Assembly (NCBI GenBank): GCA_017939945.1
Contig: JAGAZS010000086.1
Coordinates: 1 to 14,344 of the forward strand
From: Schwartzia sp. (in: firmicutes)
GTDB taxonomy: Bacteria > Bacillota > Negativicutes > Selenomonadales > Selenomonadaceae
Reading direction: 5' to 3'
DNA length: 14,344 nucleotides
In this document: positions 1 to 6,957 of the stretch, piece after piece
Position numbering within the stretch: the stretch's first letter is position 1
Layout of the letters: each line of letters opens with the position of its first letter
Notes under the pieces: model-generated
What the model was told of the DNA's origin: nothing
What the model saw: the letters and a program-made list of their open reading frames with translations, nothing else
Database searches by the model: none
Translations under genes and position numbers: made by a program

Positions 1-166
1 ATCGCGGGTTTTCGCATGAGAATCAACTCGCTTCTTACAAAATTATATAATACCGCCATTTTATAAATTATACTAAACGTTATGCGCTTTTACAAGCTTA
101 TTTGAAGAACTGGGCCTTTCCGTTTAATTCATTCTGCGGATGGACGAAAAAGCTACGTGATAGTAT
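1..166. other. AT-rich intergenic DNA at the left edge, no gene assigned
   Basis: I find no convincing coding frame here. The stretch is much richer in A+T than the genes. It contains a palindromic TATAAT-like block (ATTATATAAT, 42-51) readable as a -10 on either strand and a TATACT at 69-74, but neither has a good -35 at the right distance. On the minus strand an ATG lies at 17-15 with no clear ribosome binding site; it could begin a divergent gene off the left edge, but only five codons are visible. No purine (G-box) riboswitch is recognisable, although permeases of the downstream family often carry one. Confidence 0.4.
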
Positions 167-312
167 ATCGAAGCGTTGCTTCGATGAAACGCCTTTAAGG
201 AGATTTTGTCTGTCGACAAAATCTGAACTAAGGCGTTATATCAAGGTTTCGCCTCGATGAAACGCCTTTAAGGAGATTTTGTCTGTCGACAAAATCTGAA
301 CTAAGGCGTTAT
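167..312. repeat. Tandem 73-bp repeat, two copies, each with nested hairpins
   Basis: Two units of 73 bp lie head to tail (167-239 and 240-312). The 60 bases at 181-240 are identical to 254-313. Each unit holds a small hairpin (ATCGAAGC-GTT-GCTTCGAT at 167-185; a variant at 240-258) followed by a larger structure. That structure has an outer 8-bp stem AACGCCTT/AAGGCGTT (188-195 with 230-237; 261-268 with 303-310). It encloses an inner perfect 10-bp stem AGATTTTGTC/GACAAAATCT (201-210 with 215-224; 274-283 with 288-297) with a TGTC loop. The sequence differences between copies fall in the small hairpin and mostly keep pairing (A-T to G-C at one pair, C-G to T-G at another, one lost pair). No U-run follows, so it is not a standard terminator. 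It could be an intergenic palindromic repeat family or a regulatory leader; function unknown. Confidence 0.85.
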
Positions 313-315
313 AAT
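286..315 (+). promoter_or_regulatory. Putative promoter of the purine permease, formed at the repeat edge
   Basis: TCGACA (286-291, five of six matches to TTGACA) and a perfect TATAAT (310-315) are separated by 18 bp. The -35 and most of the spacer lie inside the second repeat copy, and the -10 is completed by bases just past it. The matching position in the first copy reads TATATC (237-242), a poorer -10. Transcription would start near 322, leaving about a 15-base leader before the ATG at 337. Prediction from sequence only. Confidence 0.5.
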
Positions 316-336
316 AAAAACATGGGGGGATGGCAA

Positions 337-1698
337 ATGGAACAATTTTTCAAGCTGAAAGAGCGCGGCACGGACGTGCGGACAGAGGCTATGGCGGGAC
401 TTACCACGTTCATGACTATGGCGTATATCCTCGCGGTTAATCCGGGAATCCTGAGTGCGGCAGGCATGGACGCGGGGGCGGTCTTCACGGCGACGGCGCT
501 GGCGTCGGCGCTCGGCACGCTCTGCATGGCGATTTTTGCGAATATGCCGCTGGCGCTTTCGGCGGCCATGGGCCTCAACGCGTACTTCGCGTTCACGGTC
601 GTCATCGGCATGGGCTACACTTGGCAGCAGGGATTGGCGGCGGTATTTGTCGAAGGTATCATCTTCATCGTGCTTTCACTGACAAATGTCCGTGAGGCGA
701 TTTTCGACGCAATCCCGCGTCAGCTCAAGACGGCGGTCTCTGTCGGCATCGGGCTTTTCATCTGCTTTATCGGTTTCCAGAACGCTCATATCGTCGTGAG
801 CGGGCCGACGCTGGTGAAGCTTTATCCGTTCAGCAAGGCGCTGGCGGACGGGACGTTCCGGACGGAAGGCATTACAGTGTTCTTGGCGCTTGTCGGCCTT
901 TTGCTGACGGCAGTGCTGATGGCGAAAAATATCAAGGGCAGCGTCCTTTGGGGCATCATTTCCACATGGGTGTTGGGCATGGTCTGCCAGCTTGCGGGTT
1001 TTTATGTGCCCGATCCGTCGAAGGGATTTTTCAGCCTGTTTCCGTCGGCAGTCGTCGCTATGCCAGCGTCCATGGCGCCGACGCTCATGCAGCTTGATTT
1101 CGGCTCGATCCTGAACGTCAATTTCCTGACGATTCTTATGGCGTTCCTGTTTGTTGATATGTTCGATACGCTGGGCACTGTTATTGGCTGTGCTTCGAAA
1201 GCGAACTTGCTGGACAAGGATGGAAAGTTGCCCGGCATACGGAATATTCTCTTGGCTGACGCCATCGGAACGACGGCGGGGGCGCTCTTAGGAACGTCGA
1301 CGATTTCCTCTTTCGTCGAGTCTTCGGCGGGCATCGCCGAGGGGGGGCGTACTGGCCTTTCTTCCGTCGTGACGGCGGGGCTGTTTTTGCTGGCGTTGTT
1401 TTTCTCGCCGTTGTTCCTCGCGATTCCGGCGTTTGCCACCGCGCCGGCGCTGATCATGGTCGGCTTCCTGATGATGCAGCAGGTCAAGGATATCGACTGG
1501 TTCACCGATTACGCGGAAGCGGTTCCGGCGTTTATCGCGATCGCTTCGATGGCGTTCACCTACTCGATTTCCGAGGGCATCGCCTTCGGCGTCATTTTTT
1601 ACACATTGCTCCATCTCCTGACGGGAAAGACAAGCAAAATCACGCCGCTGATGTATGTGCTGACGGTGCTGTTCGTTTTAAAGTACGTTTTCCTGTAA
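337..1698 (+). CDS. NCS2-family (AzgA-type) guanine/hypoxanthine permease
   Basis: A 453-residue polytopic inner-membrane protein, predicted to import purine bases (guanine, hypoxanthine or adenine) by proton symport for salvage. It matches the AzgA branch of the NCS2/NAT transporters in length and signature blocks: GLTTFMTMAYILAVNP (21-36), AMGLNAYFAF (77-86), FVDMFDTLGT (272-281) and SSFVESSAGIAEGGRTGL (324-341), the last with the Glu and GGRTG typical of the substrate region. About a dozen hydrophobic segments are evident. I chose ATG 337 over ATG 322 because GGGGGGA (324-330) sits six bases upstream and the protein then begins MEQFFKLKERGT, as family members usually do. The YbaK gene follows after 15 bp, so the two are probably co-transcribed. 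Exact substrate cannot be read from sequence; PbuG/PbuO-like is the nearest description. Confidence 0.9.
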   Translation: MEQFFKLKERGTDVRTEAMAGLTTFMTMAYILAVNPGILSAAGMDAGAVFTATALASALGTLCMAIFANMPLALSAAMGLNAYFAFTVVIGMGYTWQQGLAAVFVEGIIFIVLSLTNVREAIFDAIPRQLKTAVSVGIGLFICFIGFQNAHIVVSGPTLVKLYPFSKALADGTFRTEGITVFLALVGLLLTAVLMAKNIKGSVLWGIISTWVLGMVCQLAGFYVPDPSKGFFSLFPSAVVAMPASMAPTLMQLDFGSILNVNFLTILMAFLFVDMFDTLGTVIGCASKANLLDKDGKLPGIRNILLADAIGTTAGALLGTSTISSFVESSAGIAEGGRTGLSSVVTAGLFLLALFFSPLFLAIPAFATAPALIMVGFLMMQQVKDIDWFTDYAEAVPAFIAIASMAFTYSISEGIAFGVIFYTLLHLLTGKTSKITPLMYVLTVLFVLKYVFL

Positions 1699-1713
1699 AC
1701 GCGGGAGGATACA

Positions 1714-2187
1714 ATGGCGATTGAAAAGGTAAAGGCATTTTTCCGGCAGCACGGTATAGAAGAAAAAGTGCTGGAATTCGAGACATCCAGCGCGACCGTG
1801 GAGTTGGCGGCGCAGGCGCTTCACTGCGAGCCGTGCCGAATCGCGAAGACGCTCTCGTTCATGGGGAAGGAAGGCCCGCTGCTGGTCGTCGCCGCCGGCG
1901 ACGCGAAAATCGACAATCCGAAATTCAAGGCGCAATTCGGTACGAAGCCGAAAATGCTGAAGCCGGAGGAAAACGTCGAACTGATCGGTCACGCGATTGG
2001 AGGCGTCTGTCCCTTCGCCCTTAATGACGGCGTTAAAGTCTATCTCGATGAGTCGCTGAAACGTTTCGAGACAGTTTTTCCCGCCTGCGGCAGTGCAAAC
2101 AGCGCCATTGAGTTGACGATGGAGGAGCTGGAAAAGTATTCGCAAGCCATAGCGTGGATTGACGTCTGCAAGGCTTGGCAGCAATAA
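1714..2187 (+). CDS. YbaK/EbsC (ProX-type) aminoacyl-tRNA deacylase
   Basis: A 157-residue single-domain cytosolic protein of the YbaK/ProX superfamily, whose characterised members hydrolyse mischarged tRNA (for example Cys-tRNA(Pro) or Ala-tRNA(Pro)) in trans to prolyl-tRNA synthetase. Family features are the early LEFETSSATVELAAQAL block, the conserved lysine (K45) in RIAKTLSF, the glycine pair in GHAIGGVCPFAL, and the C-terminal PACGSANSAIELTMEELEK segment. Length is normal. The start is well supported: GGGAGG (1703-1708) ends five bases before the ATG. It lies 15 bp behind the permease and in front of a strong terminator, so it is likely the last gene of that unit. The family is firm; which aminoacyl-tRNA is edited is not. 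Confidence 0.88.
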   Translation: MAIEKVKAFFRQHGIEEKVLEFETSSATVELAAQALHCEPCRIAKTLSFMGKEGPLLVVAAGDAKIDNPKFKAQFGTKPKMLKPEENVELIGHAIGGVCPFALNDGVKVYLDESLKRFETVFPACGSANSAIELTMEELEKYSQAIAWIDVCKAWQQ

Positions 2188-2194
2188 GAAGAAG

Positions 2195-2241
2195 AAAAGC
2201 GTATCCGATACGACACTGCTTCGCGTCGGATACGCTTTTTT
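2195..2241. terminator. Bidirectional intrinsic terminator between convergent genes
   Basis: A perfect 14-bp stem, AAAAGCGTATCCGA (2195-2208) with its complement at 2226-2239, with a 17-base loop and a T-run to 2241. It lies 7 bp after the YbaK stop and 13 bp beyond the helicase stop on the other strand. The A-run at 2195-2198 supplies the U-tract for minus-strand transcripts, so it can serve both genes. Confidence 0.9.
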
Positions 2242-2254
2242 GCTGCGTGTTTCC

Positions 2255-4396
2255 TTATATCTTTTCCAGTTTCCCCGCGGCCAAAGCGCGGGGCGTTTTT
2301 ATCGTGTCGAACTGCACTTTTACGGCGTCGTTTTCTATCGCGAGAACCGTACCGTCGCCGAAAGCGGTGTGGCGTACCCGTTGACCGGGGCGCAAGTCTT
2401 TTGCGGTGGGAGGTTCAAGCCGCGCGTCTTTTGCGGCGATCTCGGCGCGGGCTTCCTCTATCAAAGCCTTGCTCGGCTCCGGATCGAAGACGAGCAGGGC
2501 TTTGTCCACGTCCAGCAAAAAGCGCGACGGGAAGCGGACTGCGCCGTCGTTCGCAAGCCCTTCCGCTTCGGAGAGATAGAGCCTGTCCTTAGCCCGCGTC
2601 ATCGCCACGAAGGCGAGCCGCCGTTCCTCCTCCATCGCTTCCCGTGTTTTCGTTTTGCGGGAGGGCAGGATTCCTTCGTTCATTGCCATCAGGAAAACCA
2701 CGGGGAATTCCAGCCCCTTCGCCGCGTGGATCGTCATCAGCCGCACACGATCACGGTACGTTTCGGCGTCACTGTTGGTGAACAAGGCGACATGGTCGAG
2801 AAAATCGGCGGCGCTTGCTTCCTCGCCGCATGTTTCCTCGTATTCGCGGACGGCGGCCTTCAGCTCCGCCAAATTGTCCAATCGCTCCTGGCTGCCCTCG
2901 GTGCGAAGCATTCGCTCGTAGCCGCTGACGTCGAGAATTGCCGCCAGCAACTCCGTCGCGGATTCCTCCGTTCGCTGGGCAAAGGTTTCTACAAGCGCAA
3001 CAAATTCCTTCGCCTTCGTGCGCTTGAAAATCTCGTCGTCCAGAGTATTTTGGAGCGCTTGATACAGCGTGCAATTTTCCTTTTCGGCGGTTTCCTCCAG
3101 AAAAGCCATGCGCCTTTGGCCGAGGTTTCGCTTCGGCAGATTTGCCACGCGGCGGAAAGACAGGTCGTCCTTGTAGATGACCATACGGAGATAGGAGAGG
3201 GCGTCCTTGATCTCGCGCCGCGCGAAAAACGGCGTACCGCTGTATATGACATAGGGAATCTTTGCGTCAATCAGCGCTTCCTCCAGTGCCCGCGTCACAT
3301 AATGGGCGCGGTACAGCACCGCGATATCGGAAGGCTGTATCCCCTCCGCCGTCAGTTCCGCGATGCGGGCGGCAATCCAGTGCGATTCTTCTTTGGCGTT
3401 AGGCCCATGGTGGCAAATCGGCTTTTCGCCGTTTTCTCGGACGGGCAGCAAATCCTTTTTGATGCGGTTATGGTTTTTTGCAATCAGGGAATTGACCGCG
3501 GACAGGATTTCCGGCGTCGAGCGGTAGTTTTTCATCATCGGGATGGTTTTCGCGCCGGGGAAATGCAGATTGAAGTCCAATAAAAAGCGGCCGTTGGCGC
3601 CGCGCCAGGTGTAAATCGTCTGGTCGGGGTCGCCGACGACGAACAGGTTGCCGTGGTGGGCGGCGAGAACCTTCAAAAGCCGATACTGCAGGTCGTCGAT
3701 GTCCTGAAATTCGTCCACCATGATGTATTCGAGCCGTTCCTGCCATTTTTGCCGGATGGCTTCGTTTTCCTCGAAAATGTGCAGCGTGAAGACGATCAGG
3801 TCGTTGTAGTCGAGGGCGAAGCATTTTTTCTCCTGCCAGAGATAGCCGAGGAAAATGATCTCGTCGGCATCCCGCGCCGCCATGTATTTTTCCCGCAGCG
3901 CTTCCAGCGGCATCGCAATCAGGTCCTTATAATAGTCGGGCTGTTTGAAGGTCTTCTGGATTTCGATCATGTCCCGCGCGTCGGAAAAAGTCCGGTGGCG
4001 AAGCGTCAGTCCGCGTTCCTCGTAAACCCGCGCCAGCATCGCGTCGATGTCGGCGTTGTCCACGACGAGGAAGCTCTTCGGGTAGCTGACCGCGTGGCTG
4101 TCTTCTTTCAGCACAGAAACGCAGAAGCCATGGAACGTGGAAATATAGCCCGTGTCGTCGTCGCCGATCAATCGTCGGATGCGGGCGCGCATGACATTCG
4201 CCGCCTTGTTCGTGAAGGTGGCGCAGAGAATATGACGGGGCAGCACGCCGAGCTCCGTAACCAGATAAGCGAAACGGCGGCTGATAACCCGCGTCTTGCC
4301 GGAGCCGGCGCCCGCTACGACGCGAACCGCGCCCTCGGTGGCCAGTACAGCCTCCCGCTGCTCCCCGTTCAGCCCCGAAAGGATATCCTCGATCAT
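2255..4396 (-). CDS. UvrD/PcrA-like superfamily 1A DNA helicase
   Basis: A 713-residue ATP-dependent 3'-5' helicase expected to act in repair, replication restart or removal of proteins from DNA. SF1A motifs appear in order: Q-motif NGEQREAV (10-17), Walker A AGAGSGKTR (28-36, K34), TFTNKAA (60-66), Walker B VDEFQD (227-232), GDPDQTIYTWRGA (255-267), NYRST, MTIHAAKGLEFPVVF and EERRLAFVAMTRAKDRLYL. The last 45 residues (GQRVRHTAFGDGTVLAI...) resemble the Tudor-like tail that ties PcrA/UvrD to RNA polymerase. Motif II reads DEFQDID rather than the usual DEYQDTN, so it may be a paralogue rather than the housekeeping PcrA. The start is supported by AGGAGG six bases upstream of the ATG and a TTGCCG/TATAAT promoter just ahead. 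It is convergent with the YbaK gene and divergent from rel. Confidence 0.92.
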   Translation of the reverse strand: MIEDILSGLNGEQREAVLATEGAVRVVAGAGSGKTRVISRRFAYLVTELGVLPRHILCATFTNKAANVMRARIRRLIGDDDTGYISTFHGFCVSVLKEDSHAVSYPKSFLVVDNADIDAMLARVYEERGLTLRHRTFSDARDMIEIQKTFKQPDYYKDLIAMPLEALREKYMAARDADEIIFLGYLWQEKKCFALDYNDLIVFTLHIFEENEAIRQKWQERLEYIMVDEFQDIDDLQYRLLKVLAAHHGNLFVVGDPDQTIYTWRGANGRFLLDFNLHFPGAKTIPMMKNYRSTPEILSAVNSLIAKNHNRIKKDLLPVRENGEKPICHHGPNAKEESHWIAARIAELTAEGIQPSDIAVLYRAHYVTRALEEALIDAKIPYVIYSGTPFFARREIKDALSYLRMVIYKDDLSFRRVANLPKRNLGQRRMAFLEETAEKENCTLYQALQNTLDDEIFKRTKAKEFVALVETFAQRTEESATELLAAILDVSGYERMLRTEGSQERLDNLAELKAAVREYEETCGEEASAADFLDHVALFTNSDAETYRDRVRLMTIHAAKGLEFPVVFLMAMNEGILPSRKTKTREAMEEERRLAFVAMTRAKDRLYLSEAEGLANDGAVRFPSRFLLDVDKALLVFDPEPSKALIEEARAEIAAKDARLEPPTAKDLRPGQRVRHTAFGDGTVLAIENDAVKVQFDTIKTPRALAAGKLEKI

Positions 4397-4423
4397 GTCG
4401 TCCCTCCTGTGATGATTTCCTTT

Positions 4424-4452
4424 ATTATAAAATAAGAATGTTCGTACGGCAA
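4424..4452 (-). promoter_or_regulatory. Promoter of the helicase gene
   Basis: Read on the minus strand: TTGCCG (4452-4447), 17-bp spacer, perfect TATAAT (4429-4424). The predicted start is near 4417, about 20 bases before the ATG at 4396, just enough for the AGGAGG site (4408-4403). The same TTGCCG -35 recurs at the cob operon promoter. Prediction from sequence only. Confidence 0.75.
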
Positions 4453-4476
4453 GGAAATGAAATAGGTTCGGTTTTG

Positions 4477-4575
4477 CGAAAGTCGTCCATGAAAATGTAA
4501 AAATCCATTGAAAAGTCGTTCATGAAAATGTAAATTTATCGGGAAAAGTCGTTCATGAAAATGTTGATGCAGGGC
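4477..4575. repeat. Three direct repeats with exact 33-bp period
   Basis: The element GAAAAGTCGTTCATGAAAATG appears at 4510 and 4543, with a slightly diverged copy at 4477. The 25-base cores start exactly 33 bp apart (about three helical turns). Copies two and three agree over 22 consecutive bases; copy one differs from copy two at two positions in 25. Each core of copies two and three contains the palindrome TTCATGAA. The array lies 25 bp upstream of the helicase -35 and about 100 bp upstream of the rel -10. Regular phasing between divergent promoters suggests protein-binding sites. A simple tandem duplication without function is the alternative. Confidence 0.8.
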
Positions 4576-4588
4576 GGAAATCCCTGTA
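4568..4588. other. Small inverted repeat after the 33-bp array
   Basis: TGCAGGG (4568-4574) and CCCTGTA (4582-4588) can form a 7-bp hairpin with one G-T pair and a 7-base loop. There is no T-run, so it is not a terminator. It lies between the repeat array and the rel promoter, and its role, if any, is unknown. Confidence 0.4.
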
Positions 4589-4665
4589 AGTTCCGATATC
4601 GAGAGAAGCAAAAGAGTAGCTGTTGCGAAGGTGTTTCGCATCGGGTACGCTTTTTCCCTGTCATG

Positions 4666-4674
4666 TGCTATAAT
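4666..4674 (+). promoter_or_regulatory. Extended -10 promoter of rel
   Basis: TGCTATAAT is a perfect extended -10 (TGn plus TATAAT). The -35 region at 17 bp spacing is poor (TACGCT, 4646-4651), which fits an extended -10 promoter. Predicted start near 4681, giving a leader of about 33 bases to ATG 4714. Prediction from sequence only. Confidence 0.65.
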
Positions 4675-4713
4675 AGAGTGCAGTAATAGACAATACACGA
4701 TGGGGTGGACCCT

Positions 4714-6945
4714 ATGACCAAGTTGAAACCGATTGCAATAGACGATATTATTTCCGAGGTGAAGCAGACGCAGCCGGGCGCGAATGTGGAGCTGATTTCC
4801 CGTGCCTACGAGCTGGCGCGGGAGGCGCATGAGGGGCAGAAACGCGCTTCGGGGGAGGAATATATCATTCATCCTTTGAACGTGGCGTATATCCTTTCGG
4901 ATATGCACCTCGACGAGGCGGCGATTTCGGCGGCGCTATTGCATGACGTCGTCGAGGATACGACATTCACCATCGAGGAAATGCAGGAAAAGTTCGGCGG
5001 CGAGGTCGCACTTTTGATCGACGGTGTGACGAAGCTCGGCAAAATCGAATATAAGTCGAAAGAGGAGCAGCAGCTTGAAAACTACCGCAAGCTGTTTCTC
5101 GCGATGGCGAGAGATTTGCGCGTTATTTTGATCAAACTTGCTGACAGGCTCCACAATATGCGGACGCTGAAATATATGCGAGCGGACAAGCAGAAGCGTA
5201 TCGCCCGCGAGACCATCGAGATTTACGCGCCGCTGGCAAACCGACTCGGCATCTCAAATATCAAGTGCGAGCTGGAGGATCTTTGTCTCCGGTATTTGGA
5301 GCCGGAAATTTATTACGATCTTGTGGAGAATGTAAGCCAGAAGAGGCAGGAACGGCAGGCGTTCATCGACGAGGCCATGGCGCAGCTTCGCGAAAAACTG
5401 GAATCTTCGGGCATGAAGGCAGAAATTCGCGGCCGGGCAAAGCATTTTTACAGCATTTACAAGAAAATGCGCCGGGACAACAAGAGCATTGCCGAGATTT
5501 ACGATCTTTCCGCCGTGCGCGTGCTGGTGGACACCGAGGCCGAATGTTACGGTGTGCTGGGGCTGATCCACGCCATGTGGAAACCGATGCCGGGTCGGTT
5601 CAAGGACTATATCGCGATGCCGAAGTCCAACGGCTACCAATCGCTCCATACGACGGTGATGACCAGCGGCTATCCGCTGGAAATCCAAATCCGCACTTTC
5701 GCGATGCACCAAGTGTCCGAGTACGGCTTTGCCGCCCATTGGAAATACAAGGAGACCGGGAAAAGTGCTACGGCGGGGGACGCCTACGACCAAAAGATGT
5801 CCTGGCTCCGTCAGATGGTCAATCTGCAGCAGGAACTCAACGATCCGAGGGAATACGTCGAAGCGCTGAAGGTGGATGTTTTTTCCGACGAGGTTTTTGT
5901 GTTTACGCCGAAGGGGGATGTCATCGGGCTTCCGAAAGGGTCGATTCCGCTGGATTTCGCTTACCGCATCCATACCGAAGTCGGCCACCACTGCGTCGGC
6001 GCGAAGGTCAACGGCAAGCTGGTGCCGCTGGAATACAAGCTGAAAAACGGCGACATCGTTTCCATCATCACGAACAAGGCGAACAATGGCCCGTCCCGGG
6101 ACTGGCTCAATATCGTCGCTTCGTCTGAAACGCGCAACAAAATCCGCTCGTGGTTCAAAAAAGCGACGCGGGAAGAAAATATCGAGCGCGGGCGCGCATT
6201 GATTGAAAAAGAAGCGAAGCGCCTCGGATACGAGCCCAAGGAACTTTTGAAAGACGACCGTCTTCTGCAAGTGGCAAAAAGGTTCAACGTCCATGCCGAG
6301 GAAGACATGCTGGCATCGCTGGGGTTTGGCGGAATCACTGTCAACAGCATTCTGACAAAACTGATCGACCTGCACAAACAAGAATTGAAAGAAAATACCG
6401 CGCCGGATGTTTCCAAGCTGCTCTCCGAATTAAAGCCGCAACAAGGCGAGGTCAAGAAATCCAGCCACGGTGTGCTTGTGGAAGGCGAGGCGGGGATTCT
6501 CGTGCACTTGGCGCGTTGCTGCAACCCGATTCCCGGCGATCCGATCGTGGGCTTTGTAACCCGGGGACGCGGCGTTTCCGTGCATCGGGAGGATTGCCCA
6601 AACATTTTCCACGATGCCGGCGATTATTCCCGGGCGTTGGAAGTGGACTGGGATATCGGGCTGGACAAGGAATACACGGTGCAAATCGCTATCAGATGCA
6701 ACGATCGGAGCGGGATGTTGACAGAGCTTTTGGCGGTGATTTCGGAGATGAAGGTCAACATCAGCTCCATCAACGCGAAGCCGAACCGGAACAACAAGAC
6801 CTCGACGGTCCTTATGGGGCTGGACGTCAAAAACGCCCAGCAGCTCGCGCAGATCATGACGAAATTCCGGCGTCTGAAGGATGTTTACAGCGTCAGCCGT
6901 TCGATGCCCACGGGAACAAAAGAGGTTCACGAGGTCGAAGAATAA
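4714..6945 (+). CDS. rel: Bifunctional (p)ppGpp synthetase/hydrolase Rel
   Basis: A 743-residue ribosome-associated stringent-response enzyme that makes (p)ppGpp from ATP and GTP/GDP on amino-acid starvation and degrades it otherwise. It has an intact HD hydrolase domain (H53, H77-D78, E81-D82), then the synthetase domain with AKHFYSIYKKM and MPKSNGYQSLHTTV. It carries the RFKD (295-298) form of the RXKD motif typical of bifunctional enzymes, not the EXDD of RelA-only enzymes. A TGS domain follows (about 387-450), then a helical region, a conserved-cysteine domain (C602-C603) and a C-terminal ACT domain (about 665-738). Length is normal. I prefer ATG 4714 to the in-frame GTG at 4705 because GGGGTGG (4702-4708) is well placed for it. 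It is first in a unit with the MBL hydrolase (13-bp gap) and rarA. Confidence 0.95.
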   Translation: MTKLKPIAIDDIISEVKQTQPGANVELISRAYELAREAHEGQKRASGEEYIIHPLNVAYILSDMHLDEAAISAALLHDVVEDTTFTIEEMQEKFGGEVALLIDGVTKLGKIEYKSKEEQQLENYRKLFLAMARDLRVILIKLADRLHNMRTLKYMRADKQKRIARETIEIYAPLANRLGISNIKCELEDLCLRYLEPEIYYDLVENVSQKRQERQAFIDEAMAQLREKLESSGMKAEIRGRAKHFYSIYKKMRRDNKSIAEIYDLSAVRVLVDTEAECYGVLGLIHAMWKPMPGRFKDYIAMPKSNGYQSLHTTVMTSGYPLEIQIRTFAMHQVSEYGFAAHWKYKETGKSATAGDAYDQKMSWLRQMVNLQQELNDPREYVEALKVDVFSDEVFVFTPKGDVIGLPKGSIPLDFAYRIHTEVGHHCVGAKVNGKLVPLEYKLKNGDIVSIITNKANNGPSRDWLNIVASSETRNKIRSWFKKATREENIERGRALIEKEAKRLGYEPKELLKDDRLLQVAKRFNVHAEEDMLASLGFGGITVNSILTKLIDLHKQELKENTAPDVSKLLSELKPQQGEVKKSSHGVLVEGEAGILVHLARCCNPIPGDPIVGFVTRGRGVSVHREDCPNIFHDAGDYSRALEVDWDIGLDKEYTVQIAIRCNDRSGMLTELLAVISEMKVNISSINAKPNRNNKTSTVLMGLDVKNAQQLAQIMTKFRRLKDVYSVSRSMPTGTKEVHEVEE

Positions 6946-6957
6946 AGGAGAAGGATT

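Noticed and set aside
1..17. Divergent gene starting at the left edge (minus-strand ATG at 17-15)
   Set aside because: Only a few codons are visible, with no ribosome binding site and no promoter with both elements.
167..312. CRISPR array or purine riboswitch
   Set aside because: There are only two copies, no unique spacers and large internal hairpins, unlike CRISPR. None of the conserved purine-riboswitch junction or loop sequences can be seen.
337..1698. Start of the permease at ATG 322
   Set aside because: The G-rich Shine-Dalgarno site lies within 324-330, after that ATG and correctly spaced for ATG 337, which also gives the usual family N-terminus.
2159..3583. A long plus-strand open frame (about 474 codons) across the helicase gene
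   Set aside because: It is antisense to a helicase with every SF1 motif intact, resembles no protein I know, and has composition typical of a shadow frame in GC-rich coding DNA. Similar antisense frames over rel (5254-6381), rarA (7453-8793), cobQ (8912-9790) and cbiB (10807-11493) were dropped for the same reason.
4477..4575. CRISPR array or plasmid-type iteron origin
   Set aside because: The 33-bp period leaves only about 8-11 bases between cores, too short for spacers. No replication initiator gene or DnaA-box cluster is present, and the position between divergent promoters fits regulation better.
4621..4656. Intrinsic terminator ahead of rel
   Set aside because: It resembles the right half of the 2195-2241 terminator and has a T-run, but the matching left arm is missing. 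The small TGCGAA/TTCGCA hairpin is 15 bases away from the T-run.
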